Shown: piece after piece, positions 1 through 9,313 of the stretch
Layout: every line of letters starts with the position of its first letter
Numbering within the stretch: the stretch's first letter is position 1
Assembly: GCA_002309765.1 (NCBI GenBank)
Contig: DBXY01000022.1
Location: 1-64,000 of the forward strand
Source: Verrucomicrobia bacterium UBA1200
GTDB lineage: Bacteria > Verrucomicrobiota > Kiritimatiellia > RFP12 > UBA1067
Direction of reading: 5' to 3'
DNA length: 64,000 nucleotides
Program-made: the position numbers and the translations under genes
Notes under the pieces: model-generated
What the model saw: only the letters and a program-made list of their open reading frames with translations
What the model was told of the DNA's origin: nothing
The model's database searches: none

Positions 1-4
1 TCAT
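1..4 (-). CDS. Start codon of a gene running off the left edge
   Basis: On the minus strand an ATG sits at positions 4-2, preceded by a strong Shine-Dalgarno (GAAAGGAG, seven bases upstream of the ATG). Only the first codon lies inside the window, so nothing can be said about the product. The AT-rich 150 bp between this start and the end of rnhB is its likely promoter region. Confidence 0.45.
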
Positions 5-157
5 AATCGTTTCTCCTTTCTTTATTCTTTAATGGTTTGAGGTCGCCGGTCTTGTGACCTTTGTACCTGTTTTATTCTTTTGACGCTGCAAAGTTAAGAT
101 AGTTTTCTTAGGTGGCAAAATAAAAGTTCCTAAAGAAAGGGGGAAAATCCCTATTGG

Positions 158-811
158 CTAAAAGTCAAGTGACAGTTGACCGTCGCCCAGCTGGTTGAAG
201 GTCAATCGGTGATAGGGGGAGAGGCCGTGTTCGGCAATGCCCCGGCGGTGTTCTTTGGTGGGGTAGCCGGCATTGTGGTCCCATCCGTAGTATGGATATT
301 CTTTGTGCAGTTCGCGCATATAGTCATCGCGATAGGTTTTGGCAAGGATGGATGCCGCTGCGATGGACAGGTATTTCCCATCGCCTTTCACAATGGTGGT
401 GTAGGGTAGGTCGTGGTAGGGATAGAAACGGTTGCCATCGATGATGAGTGCCTCGGGGCGGACGGAAAGTCGGTCGATGGCTCGATGCATCGCTGTGATG
501 CTGGCACGCAGGATGTTCATCTCGTCAATCTCCTGCGGCGAACAGGACCCAGTCGCCGCCGCCACCCCCGGCGTGGCGGTTAGGATTTCGAAGAACGCCT
601 CCCGCCGCGCGGCAGAGAGTTGCTTGGAATCGTTCAAGCCGGCCAGCGGCCCGCGGTACAGCTCCTCCGCCAATTCCGGCGGCATCATCACCGCCCCCGC
701 CACCACCGGCCCGGCAAGGCATCCGCGGCCGGCTTCGTCCACCCCGGCAAGTCCGCCGCCGGGATGCGCACCCCACCAGTTGCGCTCAAAACGCAATTTG
801 TCGTCATCCAT
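158..811 (-). CDS. rnhB: Ribonuclease HII
   Basis: This 217-residue cytoplasmic enzyme removes RNA from RNA:DNA hybrids and single misincorporated ribonucleotides. The N-terminal motif GVDEAGRGCLAGPVVAG carries the metal-binding Asp-Glu pair of the type 2 family. NDSKQLS, IDGNR and the GDGKYLSIAAASILAK block follow in the expected order, and length is normal for RnhB. The reading frame is open further upstream into the acyl-CoA ligase gene. The start was set at the ATG at 811 because it encodes MDDDKLRFERNWW just before the conserved motif and lies two bases after the TAG of the upstream ligase gene. That spacing implies translational coupling and a two-gene transcript with the ligase. Confidence 0.95.
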   Translation of the reverse strand: MDDDKLRFERNWWGAHPGGGLAGVDEAGRGCLAGPVVAGAVMMPPELAEELYRGPLAGLNDSKQLSAARREAFFEILTATPGVAAATGSCSPQEIDEMNILRASITAMHRAIDRLSVRPEALIIDGNRFYPYHDLPYTTIVKGDGKYLSIAAASILAKTYRDDYMRELHKEYPYYGWDHNAGYPTKEHRRGIAEHGLSPYHRLTFNQLGDGQLSLDF

Positions 812-813
812 CG

Positions 814-2457
814 CTAACCGCGCAACTCCACCTCGCGCGCCACCAGATTGTCCACGCCGTAGCGTTTGCGAAGCACCGGTTTCTCGATTTTGCCGGTGGG
901 ATTCCGCGGCACCGGGGCGAAAATGATCTTGCGCGGCCGCTGGTAGCGCGGCATACCCAGACAAAACGCGTTGACCTCCTCTTCGGTGAGTGTGTGGTCT
1001 GGCTTCACCTCGATAATCGCGGTGGCGATTTCGCCCAAACGCGTATCCGGCAGACCGATTACCGCGACGTCTTTAATGTGGTCGTTTTTACGCAGGAAGT
1101 CCTCAATCTGCACCGGGTACAGGTTTTCGCCGCCGGTGATAATAACATCTTTCTTGCGGTCCACCAGATAAATGAACCCCTCTTCGTCCGCGCGCGCCAT
1201 GTCGCCGGTGAACAGCCAGCCGTCATCGGACAACACTTCGCGGGTCGCCTTTTCGTCTTTGTAGTAGCCCAGCATCACGCCGGGGCCTTTCACCGCCAGC
1301 TCGCCCACCTCGCCGGGTTTGACCTCATTCCGCTGGTCGTCCACTATCTTGGTTTGCCAGCCGTACCCGGCTTTCCCGATGGCCCCAACGTGGTCGATGT
1401 TTTCCACGCCCAAATGCACCGCGCCGGGACCGATCGACTCCGAAAGCCCATAGTTGGTGTCGTATTCCTGATTCGGGAATACCGTCTTCCAGCGCTTGAT
1501 CAGGCTCGGCGGCACCGGCTGCGCCCCGATGTGCATCAACCGCCACTGGTCAAGCTGGTAATCCTCAAGCTTGATTTCGCCGCGGTCAATCGCGTCCAAA
1601 ATATCCTGCGCCCACGGCACCAACAGCCAAACCACGGTACACCGCTCCGAAGATACGGCGTTGATAATCCATTCGGGCTTAACGCCTTTCAGCAACACCG
1701 CGCGGGCTCCCACCAGAAAACACCCGAACCAGTGCATTTTGGCCCCGGTGTGGTACAGCGGCGGAATGCACAGGAAAGTGTCCTCGCGGCGCAACGAATG
1801 ATGGTTTTGCTCCACCAGGCAGGAGTGGGTCAAACTGCGGTGGGCATGGATAATCGCCTTGGGGAAACCGGTGGTTCCAGATGAGAAATAAATCGCGGCA
1901 AGGTCGTCCTCGGTCAACGGGATCGCCGGAGCGCGGCTGGAACAGTACGAAACCAAATTGAAGTACGACTCGGCGAAGGTGGGGCAGTCCTCGCCCACGT
2001 AAAACAGCGATTTGACGCGGGGAATGGAGTCGCAGATCGACTCGATGCGTCCGACAAACTCCGGCCCGAAAATCAGCAGGTCAACATCCGCCAAATCCAG
2101 GCAATACTTGATTTCATCCGGGGCGTACCGGAAATTCAACGGCACCGCCATTGCCCCGCTTTTCAGCACCCCGAAATAGATTGGGAGCCATTCCAGGCAA
2201 TTCATCAGCAAAATGCCCACGCGGCTGCCTTTGCCGATATGACGGGTCAACAAAAGGTTCGCGAAACGATTCGCTTTGGCATCGAACTCCCGCCATGTCA
2301 GCTGCGAACGGAACGAACCGCTACGGCTCGGCTCGATCAACGAGTATTCCTTCCACGTGGTGTGGCGTTTCTCCAGCTCCTGCGGATTAATCTCCACCAA
2401 CGCGATGTCGTCGCCAAATTCCTTGGCGTTCCGTTCCAAAATCTCCGTGATAACCAT
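814..2457 (-). CDS. AMP-forming acyl-CoA synthetase (fatty-acid CoA ligase type)
   Basis: A 547-residue member of the ANL superfamily, which adenylates a carboxylic acid with ATP and transfers it to CoA. The phosphate-binding loop YFSSGTTGFPKA is near residue 190. The motif GWLFTGDMARADEEGFIYLVDRKKD and the hinge region GGENLYPVQIE are in the C-terminal third, and the catalytic lysine motif PTGKIEK is at the end. These fit medium- or long-chain fatty-acid ligases, but the acyl substrate cannot be read from sequence. No signal peptide or membrane segment is visible, so it is cytoplasmic. It heads a two-gene unit with rnhB and has its own promoter about 55 bp upstream. Confidence 0.85.
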   Translation of the reverse strand: MVITEILERNAKEFGDDIALVEINPQELEKRHTTWKEYSLIEPSRSGSFRSQLTWREFDAKANRFANLLLTRHIGKGSRVGILLMNCLEWLPIYFGVLKSGAMAVPLNFRYAPDEIKYCLDLADVDLLIFGPEFVGRIESICDSIPRVKSLFYVGEDCPTFAESYFNLVSYCSSRAPAIPLTEDDLAAIYFSSGTTGFPKAIIHAHRSLTHSCLVEQNHHSLRREDTFLCIPPLYHTGAKMHWFGCFLVGARAVLLKGVKPEWIINAVSSERCTVVWLLVPWAQDILDAIDRGEIKLEDYQLDQWRLMHIGAQPVPPSLIKRWKTVFPNQEYDTNYGLSESIGPGAVHLGVENIDHVGAIGKAGYGWQTKIVDDQRNEVKPGEVGELAVKGPGVMLGYYKDEKATREVLSDDGWLFTGDMARADEEGFIYLVDRKKDVIITGGENLYPVQIEDFLRKNDHIKDVAVIGLPDTRLGEIATAIIEVKPDHTLTEEEVNAFCLGMPRYQRPRKIIFAPVPRNPTGKIEKPVLRKRYGVDNLVAREVELRG

Positions 2458-2509
2458 CAGCTACTCCAATCCCAAATGCAAAAAACTCGGTCAATTGAAC
2501 AAAAGTTAT

Positions 2510-2538
2510 ATTTTACAATTTATGCCCCGCCAAGTCAA
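2510..2538 (-). promoter_or_regulatory. sigma70-type promoter of the acyl-CoA ligase-rnhB unit
   Basis: On the minus strand TTGACT (2538-2533) and TAAAAT (2515-2510) are separated by exactly 17 bp. Transcription would start near 2503, giving a leader of about 45 nt before the ATG at 2457, which has a TGGAG ribosome site. This separates the unit from the glycosidase gene that ends at 2602. Confidence 0.7.
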
Positions 2539-2601
2539 TACCGCACCGCCACCCCGCAAAATTGAAATTCTTGCGGCACCGCTATGGCACGGTCCATGGC
2601 C

Positions 2602-5289
2602 TTAACGCACAACCACATCCGCCTGGCGCGAGGTAGGCGTGACGACGAGATCCTTCACCTCGCCGTTCTCCACGCGGCCCTCGACCGTGGTGTTGTACGG
2701 CGCGTGAAGCTTGAAGTCGCAGTTCCAGTCCTTCGGCCACGCGGGCAGGAGGAATACCTTCTTCCCCTCGTACTGCATGAGCATCGACTGGATGGTGTTC
2801 TGGAAAACGCCGCCTTCGTCCTGGTCGGGGCACCAGTCGAAGTTAGGTCCCCAGTATGTCGGCCAGCGGTAGATTTTCTTCGAATGGGTGAGCGCGCGAT
2901 CCGCGATATGTTCCCGCGTTTCCTCCGCCATGCCGAGATACGCGGCGTTCAGCTCGTCCTGCGCCCAGCCGAAATAGTGTTTGTGGTAACGGTTCTCGTA
3001 GGTGGCGCGTCCCATTTCCGCATTCGGTTTCTCAAAAGACGAGAGCCGGAACGGGAACACGCAGTAGAGTTCCGGAGTTTCGACATTGCGGTGCTGCGCG
3101 AATTTATCGGCCGGCGCGTAGATGATCCGGCCGTCGTCGAGCTTACGCGTCGGCAGGTCGGGAACGCGCGAGCGGATGCGCGAAAAGAGTTCGCGGTCGC
3201 CCGGCCCAAGCGCCTCGTCCGGCAGGGTAAGCAGAAGATCCGTAACGCGCGTCAACCCGGAGACCTCGGTCATCGGGTTCGTGCAGTCCCACCACGTTTC
3301 GACCGCCTGCGCGGGATACATGTGGTAGCGCCCTTTATCATCGAGCTGGTAATGCTCATCAAAATAACGCACGAATTCGCGGACGGCGGGAAGCGCTTCC
3401 GTCTTGAACCATGCATTGTCCTGCGTGTACTGCCAGCGCATTATCGCCATAAGGGATATTTCCAGCTGCCCGAGCCATTCGTATTTGTGGTAGCCGCTGG
3501 ACTGAAGCTTGTCCTTGCGGTCTTTCCACTCGCACTCCGGCCCGTAGCTTCCAATAAAGTGGTCGCCCCACGGCTGTATGCACTCGGGAAAATACGCGCC
3601 GCCGTGACCGAGGTATTTGCGGGTACGCTTCATGTTGAAGTCGAGGAGACCGAGATACATCCTGAAGAGCGGCTGAAGCATGTCGAAGTCACCGGCGGCG
3701 AACATCGGATAGTACGGGAGTCGCGTGTTCTGCCACCAGTAACCGCTGCCCCAACGGCGGTAGTCGGGATCGCCTTTGTACGAGATGGTGAAAATCGAGC
3801 CGTTGAAACGGATCGGAAGGCGTCCGCGCCCTGCGCAAGCGGTAAGGTAACGCTGCGCGGCGTAAGCGCGCGTGACGGCGGCGCACTCGTCGGCGACCGA
3901 CACCGCGCCAAGATCGAAATTTTCCTCCGCGCCATCGACTGCAATTTTCGCCGTACCCGTCTGCGGCACGACAACCTCAAGCGCGACTTCGCGTCCGGAC
4001 GGAACCTTCGCGGAATGGTTGACGGTACGGTTGCCGGCAATCAGGCGCACATTACCTTGGTATAGATCAATGAGAAATCCGTCGCTCTTTCCCGGCGTGA
4101 TATTGTCGAGAAGTCGTTGCGGCTTCCCGGCATCGTCCGTAGTGAAACGGCACACGAAGCGCAGCGCATGGCAAGGTTCATCACCCGATACTCGCCGCTC
4201 AACCTTATCCCCAGCTTTCGGTACGCCTGAATACGCCTTATGTCCGTCAAACTCCACCACTGCGGACGCAAACGTTCCTTGAAACCGATTACCGCCCGTT
4301 GAATCAACCCCGAAGCTGACCGGCAGTTTCGTGTTGGTCGGGAAAACGTATTTCCGCTGTTTGGCGACCGCTTCCGACGATGGCGAGACCACAATGTGGC
4401 TGCGATCCCAGAACTTTGCCCACGCCGCAACGTGTTCGGCGCGTTTGGCATCTTCACCAGCCATGTCCCAGCCTTGCGCATTAAGGAACGACGTGGTACG
4501 GTCAAACCATTCCTCGCCACCGCGGCACGGATGGAAACAGGTTATGGCGGAGATAAACAGCGACCGGTCCCCGATGTGGAACGAACGCGTTAAACCGCCG
4601 AAAACGCGGTCCGAAAGCAGATCCGGTTTGCCGAGGTCGCCCGTCGCCTGATAATAATCGTAAACCTTCATCAGCTCCGCGACTGTCTCGTTGCGGTTCA
4701 CGTGGCACCAACCGCCGGGCATGAGACGGTCGGCATTTATCGTAAACTTCATATTTTCAACGTTCTTCTGGAACTGTCCTTCGCAGAAGCGGTTGCCCAA
4801 CTCATACTCGCCCACGCCGAACGCTTTCGTACCGCCCGGATAAAGACGCCAGTTCACCACCTTCGCCTCGGCCTTCGACGTGCCGCGCACGTCGCACACG
4901 GCGATGGAGTCCGTGTTCTGCTGGATGCGGTAACGAAGCGACACCGGTTTCCCGCCGCTCTTCCACGATGCCTCAAACTCGCCGCGCTCCATTGAGAGTT
5001 CCTGGCGGTACGTACCCGTATCGACGGCACAACCGGTCTCGTAGTCGATCGCGCCGGTCTTCACGTGGCGGCCGCCCTCGTTCCAGCTGTCAGAGTTCTG
5101 CAACACGGTATGGAGCGTTCCGCCAGCGTCCAGCCAGGCGGTCGCGCCCACCTCGCCGTTACCGAGAATCATTACCCCGTTCTCATCCGCAGCGGGCGTG
5201 TCGAACACTAAAGGCGCTGGGCCGCGCCCAAAAGCGAAAATTACGACACCCAGCGAAAACGCGGCAATACCGCCAAGACGACGCTTCAT
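2602..5289 (-). CDS. Secreted GH95-like (six-hairpin) glycosidase with an embedded LamG-like domain
   Basis: An 895-residue exported enzyme. An N-terminal signal peptide (MKRRLGGIAAFSLGVVIFAF) is followed by a beta-domain with NGEVGATAW and SDSWNEGGRH. This is typical of GH95-related and DUF5703-type proteins that act on fucose- or galactose-capped glycans. The C-terminal half (about 480-800) is rich in Trp, Tyr and acidic residues as in (alpha/alpha)6 barrels, and ends with the LLPAWPKDW and VEGRVENGEV pattern of GH95 C-termini. Between them, about residues 316-463, lies a jelly-roll LamG-like stretch (FASAVVEFDG, GFLIDLYQGNVRLIAG, AKIAVDG). A GGAGG site precedes the ATG. It is the last gene of a unit with the GH28 and phosphodiesterase genes. 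Family is inferred from motifs; substrate is unknown. Confidence 0.7.
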   Translation of the reverse strand: MKRRLGGIAAFSLGVVIFAFGRGPAPLVFDTPAADENGVMILGNGEVGATAWLDAGGTLHTVLQNSDSWNEGGRHVKTGAIDYETGCAVDTGTYRQELSMERGEFEASWKSGGKPVSLRYRIQQNTDSIAVCDVRGTSKAEAKVVNWRLYPGGTKAFGVGEYELGNRFCEGQFQKNVENMKFTINADRLMPGGWCHVNRNETVAELMKVYDYYQATGDLGKPDLLSDRVFGGLTRSFHIGDRSLFISAITCFHPCRGGEEWFDRTTSFLNAQGWDMAGEDAKRAEHVAAWAKFWDRSHIVVSPSSEAVAKQRKYVFPTNTKLPVSFGVDSTGGNRFQGTFASAVVEFDGHKAYSGVPKAGDKVERRVSGDEPCHALRFVCRFTTDDAGKPQRLLDNITPGKSDGFLIDLYQGNVRLIAGNRTVNHSAKVPSGREVALEVVVPQTGTAKIAVDGAEENFDLGAVSVADECAAVTRAYAAQRYLTACAGRGRLPIRFNGSIFTISYKGDPDYRRWGSGYWWQNTRLPYYPMFAAGDFDMLQPLFRMYLGLLDFNMKRTRKYLGHGGAYFPECIQPWGDHFIGSYGPECEWKDRKDKLQSSGYHKYEWLGQLEISLMAIMRWQYTQDNAWFKTEALPAVREFVRYFDEHYQLDDKGRYHMYPAQAVETWWDCTNPMTEVSGLTRVTDLLLTLPDEALGPGDRELFSRIRSRVPDLPTRKLDDGRIIYAPADKFAQHRNVETPELYCVFPFRLSSFEKPNAEMGRATYENRYHKHYFGWAQDELNAAYLGMAEETREHIADRALTHSKKIYRWPTYWGPNFDWCPDQDEGGVFQNTIQSMLMQYEGKKVFLLPAWPKDWNCDFKLHAPYNTTVEGRVENGEVKDLVVTPTSRQADVVVR

Positions 5290-5335
5290 AGTAATACCTC
5301 CAGAAAGAGAATCGGGCGCATTTACCCGGATACCG

Positions 5336-7414
5336 TCAACGCCCGGCGGTTTCAGCCACCGGTTGTATCGCGGACAATGGATCCGAATCTTTTACCGACA
5401 ACAGAAAACCGCACCAAGCCTTGCTGCCCGGCAACCGTTCCGTACGGGCAATAAACAGTTTTCCGTTCAATTCAATCAGCCCGACATCGGTCGGCGTACT
5501 CAGCACCTTGAAGCTGGTAAGGTCAGGCGGGCAGACCAAGGTGGCAATGGGATACTCCTTGGAATGGTAACACCCAAAAATGAAATTACCACGTTCGTAT
5601 GACGCAGTCTGGATGCCCAGAACGGTATAACCGGTTTCGAGAACATGACGCTTGACGAAATGGAAATCGGGCGTGTAAACATAAACGTAGTTCTGCTTGT
5701 GGGTCGGCGGCAATCCGCCCACCACGTAGAACAGCCCGTCACGATAGGTGATGCCTCCCGCCCCGTGTACCAATTCCGGCACCTTCCATTTGTTCTTGAG
5801 CGCCAAATCCTTCGTCGCGTAAGACCACACCTCGCTCACCGCGCCGGTCTCCTTATTGAATTCACCGCGGTTAACCGCCACATAAAGCGTATCTCCCACC
5901 ACACAGAGATCGCCCTGATGCGGCGGCTGATTCGTCGAAGCGAGAACCCGGCCTTTCAAATCGGTTTTAACAATCCTCCCGGTGAAAGGCCAATAGATGG
6001 CTTCACCATCCGTCGCCGTTCCTTGAAGATGCCCCATCGGATAACTCCCCTCGCAAACAATCGCCCCCGTCGGCAACGGCTTGCCCGGCTTCATAAAATC
6101 GCACCCGTCAAAGACAACCCCCGTGCAGTCGTCCTGCACAATCGGCTCACGCTCTTCCCGTCCGTCGGCATAACGGAGTTTGACATTCTCGAACCGAACC
6201 CCATCCGCGTGGCGCAGATAGAATCCGTATCCCGGCAACATCTTCTTGGCAAACATGCGGTTCTCAGGATATGACTTCTCCACCTCCGGAATCTCCTCCC
6301 GGGCGTTGGCGATCCGGCCACCGCCTTTGACCGTCAAATCGAGGTTTCGGAGGATAATGCCCTGCGGCCGCATCCCCGGTACGCCCGTAATCGAACTGGC
6401 GATCAAGCTCGCCCCGGTTTTGCAGGTCACGTTCTCAATCAGCACGTTCTTTAACGAACTCTCGATCCCGTACGTCTTACGTTTGCCCAAACGGATAAAA
6501 ATCGGGGTCTGGACGCCGCCCTCCATCGTGATGTCGTGGACATGGATCGTATCCATCACCCCGCCATCGACCATCTCCAACGCAATCCCGGCCAACCCGG
6601 TGATCGGATCCGTCACCCCCGGCAACCCCCGCCAATCGCGAATGCGCGAGGCGCTGGCGGGAACAAGCGTGCAATGGTGAATCCGGCAATTTTTGAACCC
6701 GCCGTGACTGGCCGTCCCGAATTTGATGAAGTTGCAGTTGGACGAGAGCCGGCAATCCCGTACCTCGACATTCTCCGGAACGAAATCGGGATTGTCGCTT
6801 TTCAGGCAAATCGCGTCGTCATCCGAGTCCACCGTACACTTTTCGATCAGCACATTCTTGGCGTCGATGTCAAACCCGTCGTTGTTGAAATTCACCAGAC
6901 TGGAAATTGTCACGCCGCGGGCGACCACGTCTTCGCACTCCTTGAAATAGCAGGTCCAACTGGCAGGATCCTTTAGCGTCACCCCCTCAACCCGCACATC
7001 CCGGCAACGATAGAAAAAGGCGATTTTCCACCGGTTCGGCGCACTCTCTTTGACAATGGTACCCCAGCCCCGGCCGTCAATCGTACCTTCGCCCTCAATC
7101 GCGACCGTCTTCGCGTTCACCGCGCCCACCACCGCCTTGTGACCGGTGTAATCGAGATGGTTGGTAGAACCCAGCAATGTCGCACCTTTGTCGAGATGGA
7201 GCGTAACGCCGTCTTTCAAGAAAATCCCGCCCGTCAGATAAGTTCCTTCTGGAAGACGTATCGTCCCACCGCCCGCGGCAGACACGCGATCGATCTCCGC
7301 CTGCATCTGTGCCGTCACCATTGTTTTCCCGTCGGCCGGGAGTTTCAACACCGTTTCCTCCGCCCGTCCCGGCAATGCCAACATAACCGCCAGCGCCGCG
7401 CTGAAAAACACCAT
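5336..7414 (-). CDS. Secreted GH28-type polygalacturonase-like protein with C-terminal propeller-like region
   Basis: A 692-residue protein with a signal peptide (MVFFSAALAVMLALPGRAEE). The first 450 residues form a right-handed beta-helix of the pectinase type. NNDGFDID (near 178) and SDDDAICLKS (near 200) match the catalytic Asp motifs of GH28, GTASHGG (near 233) the His-Gly motif, and IFIRLGKR the RIK position in altered form. GH28 enzymes hydrolyse polygalacturonan or rhamnogalacturonan. The last 230 residues contain repeated short strands (YWPFTGRIVKTDLKG, GDTLYVAVN, GLFYVVGG) suggesting a beta-propeller. The frame is open 45 codons further upstream, but the ATG at 7414 was chosen for its signal peptide and AAGGAG site. 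It lies 44 bp after the phosphodiesterase gene, in one unit. Confidence 0.8.
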   Translation of the reverse strand: MVFFSAALAVMLALPGRAEETVLKLPADGKTMVTAQMQAEIDRVSAAGGGTIRLPEGTYLTGGIFLKDGVTLHLDKGATLLGSTNHLDYTGHKAVVGAVNAKTVAIEGEGTIDGRGWGTIVKESAPNRWKIAFFYRCRDVRVEGVTLKDPASWTCYFKECEDVVARGVTISSLVNFNNDGFDIDAKNVLIEKCTVDSDDDAICLKSDNPDFVPENVEVRDCRLSSNCNFIKFGTASHGGFKNCRIHHCTLVPASASRIRDWRGLPGVTDPITGLAGIALEMVDGGVMDTIHVHDITMEGGVQTPIFIRLGKRKTYGIESSLKNVLIENVTCKTGASLIASSITGVPGMRPQGIILRNLDLTVKGGGRIANAREEIPEVEKSYPENRMFAKKMLPGYGFYLRHADGVRFENVKLRYADGREEREPIVQDDCTGVVFDGCDFMKPGKPLPTGAIVCEGSYPMGHLQGTATDGEAIYWPFTGRIVKTDLKGRVLASTNQPPHQGDLCVVGDTLYVAVNRGEFNKETGAVSEVWSYATKDLALKNKWKVPELVHGAGGITYRDGLFYVVGGLPPTHKQNYVYVYTPDFHFVKRHVLETGYTVLGIQTASYERGNFIFGCYHSKEYPIATLVCPPDLTSFKVLSTPTDVGLIELNGKLFIARTERLPGSKAWCGFLLSVKDSDPLSAIQPVAETAGR

Positions 7415-7458
7415 GACCTTTTTAATCTCCTTAGATGCGAAACCCCAATTAACTGAAA

Positions 7459-9141
7459 TCACTTGTTCAATAACGAGGACAACGATTCGCCTTTTTTCCC
7501 AGCCTCGTAAATGGCGCGAATATCCTTTCGCGCAAGCGGGCGCGTCCACAGCGCGAAATCATCGATGTAACCCGCAAGCGACACTATGCACTTGCCAGTG
7601 CCGTCCTGCCCGATCCAAAATGGAAAACCGGTTTCCATCTTAATCGACGAAGCGTTTTCCGCGATCCAATAGAGATTGCCGTCGGGATTGCCTTGATAAA
7701 ACGTCAGCACTCCGTCGCTATTCCGCGTCACCGCATAAAAGGCCCACTTGCCGTAATCGATGTCGAAGGTGCCGATATCAATCCGTTTCCGCTCGTCCGA
7801 CAACGCGCTGTTGAAGCAGACGCCGTTCTTCTTGACCGACTCGGTTTTACGCGCGCCGATCATCACGATTCCGGGATTGCCGCCGCTGTTCCAGTCTTTG
7901 TTGGCGACGATAGGAGCCTGCGGCTTCTGCGGCGCGTCCAACCGCATCCAGAGCGCAATGGCGAAATCGCCGTTGTTTTCGAACTGGAGTTTTTCCGAAC
8001 CCTTTACGCAAACGCCGCATTCGCGTTTGGCATCCTCCGCCACCTGCAGACATTTGCCGAACTTCCCGCCATCGGCGCCCGATACGGTGGCACCGTGAAG
8101 TTCCGGCGCGATCCCGTTGGCGACCCGATTTTCCGGAGTCACGCCGTCGAACGGCAGGTAGACGGCCAAGCCGTCCTTCAGCGGACGCGACGCTTTCTCT
8201 TCGGTTGAACTGAGAACCTTTCCGTCCAGTTTCATCGGCTTCACGTCCAGCCCGAAATGGGCCAGCATCGTGGGCGCGAGATCGAAATTGCGCGGGATTC
8301 CCTCAATCGTGCCGTTGGCAATATTCCGCCCCGCGATGACAACCGGAATGGTCGTAGCCTGCCCGCCCCAAATGCCGTGGTGCGGACCGTATCCGCCGTG
8401 GTCGCTCGTCACCATAATCATCCAATCCTCGTCCTTGAAACTCGGACGGGAGGCGATGGCAGATACGGTGTCGCCGATAATCCGGTCGGCAAATTTAAGA
8501 TCAAGCTTGTACTCTTTCCCATAGGGATAGAACCCGCTCCGATGCCCGCCCCAATCGCAGATATCGATAAAGTAAAGCACGGCATCGGGGGCGTCGGCTG
8601 ACGCCATAATCTTGGGAACGGTCAAGGCGTTGGCCTCATACTCCCCCGCGACCGGCCAATTGTTGGTGATGACCGACACCAGCGGAAGATTGCGCACTTT
8701 CGAATGCGGCGAAAGTTTCTCGTCTCCGCTCCAGGAATAGGTATAGAGCGCCTTCGTATCAGGACGCGCGTCGACCAACCTGGCCAACCAGCTCGGCCAT
8801 TCGGCGAAATTGCCATTGGGCGTTTCACCGTTATTGTAAATGCCGGTCTTGGCGGCGGTAACGCCCGTCGCGATGGCGGAATGGTTCGCGGCGCTGGAAG
8901 GCCTGGCATCATAAAGCGTATGCGCGGTGAGCGAACACGCGCCTTGGTATCCCGGCTGCCACTTGCCGTCTTTCAAACTCCTCAAGTTGGGCATCTCGGC
9001 TTCTTCCACGGCATCCGCCCGCAGTCCATCCACCATAATCATCAGCCCCTTCGGCTTCCGCGCCCCATCGGCGGTTCCGGTTAACGGCAACACCACGCAC
9101 AACGCAACGGCAACCGCGAAAAAACTCATGCCTTTACTCAT
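7459..9141 (-). CDS. Secreted alkaline-phosphatase-superfamily phosphodiesterase with C-terminal LamG domain
   Basis: About 560 residues. After a signal peptide, GLMIMVDGLRAD begins the alkaline phosphatase/sulfatase fold with the first metal-binding Asp. ARPSSAANHSAIATG (near 81) holds the likely Ser or Thr nucleophile region, and SDHGGYGPHHG (near 252) supplies the other metal ligands. This matches type I phosphodiesterase/nucleotide pyrophosphatase proteins more than sulfatases, since no C/S-x-P-S-R motif is present. Residues about 330-550 form a LamG-like jelly roll (LAVYLPFDG, FAIALWMRLD, WAFYAVTRNSDG, GYIDDFALWTRPL), probably for glycan binding. A GTG at 9144 directly precedes the ATG at 9141. 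The GGAGGGG site favours the ATG. It is the first gene of the GH28/GH95-like unit. Confidence 0.8.
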   Translation of the reverse strand: MSKGMSFFAVAVALCVVLPLTGTADGARKPKGLMIMVDGLRADAVEEAEMPNLRSLKDGKWQPGYQGACSLTAHTLYDARPSSAANHSAIATGVTAAKTGIYNNGETPNGNFAEWPSWLARLVDARPDTKALYTYSWSGDEKLSPHSKVRNLPLVSVITNNWPVAGEYEANALTVPKIMASADAPDAVLYFIDICDWGGHRSGFYPYGKEYKLDLKFADRIIGDTVSAIASRPSFKDEDWMIMVTSDHGGYGPHHGIWGGQATTIPVVIAGRNIANGTIEGIPRNFDLAPTMLAHFGLDVKPMKLDGKVLSSTEEKASRPLKDGLAVYLPFDGVTPENRVANGIAPELHGATVSGADGGKFGKCLQVAEDAKRECGVCVKGSEKLQFENNGDFAIALWMRLDAPQKPQAPIVANKDWNSGGNPGIVMIGARKTESVKKNGVCFNSALSDERKRIDIGTFDIDYGKWAFYAVTRNSDGVLTFYQGNPDGNLYWIAENASSIKMETGFPFWIGQDGTGKCIVSLAGYIDDFALWTRPLARKDIRAIYEAGKKGESLSSLLNK

Positions 9142-9144
9142 CAC

Positions 9145-9313
9145 AACCCCTCCACTTAGATGTCCACAAGACTTCGGACTTCAGACATCAGACTTCCGTA
9201 CTCCAGCTCTCAACCCTCAACTGCCCCCGCCACAAGTTATCAAGATGAACATTCTCGTGCGAAGCGCGGGCGGCGGGTTAACCACCGCACTACCGCACCA
9301 CCGCACCACTTAC
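9145..9313. repeat. Intergenic tandem heptamer and octamer repeats
   Basis: This 169-bp gap contains four 7-bp units of the ACTTCAG type in a row (9171-9198: ACTTCGG, ACTTCAG, ACATCAG, ACTTCCG). It also has two CTCAACC/T heptamers (9209-9222) and three 8-bp CCGCACCA units (9285-9308) right behind the stop codon of the upstream giant gene. The ACTTCAG heptamers recur at 22989-23009. No convincing promoter was seen for the phosphodiesterase unit. Confidence 0.75.

Noticed and set aside
88..119. Bacteroidota-type promoter (TTTG, 19 bp, TAACTTTGC) on the minus strand before the left-edge gene
   Set aside because: It matches the Bacteroidota pattern well, but all other promoters in the window are sigma70-like and gene content is not Bacteroidota, so a chance match is more likely.
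7459..9141. Sulfatase assignment
   Set aside because: No C/S-x-P-S-R formylglycine motif is present; the phosphodiesterase branch of the superfamily fits better.
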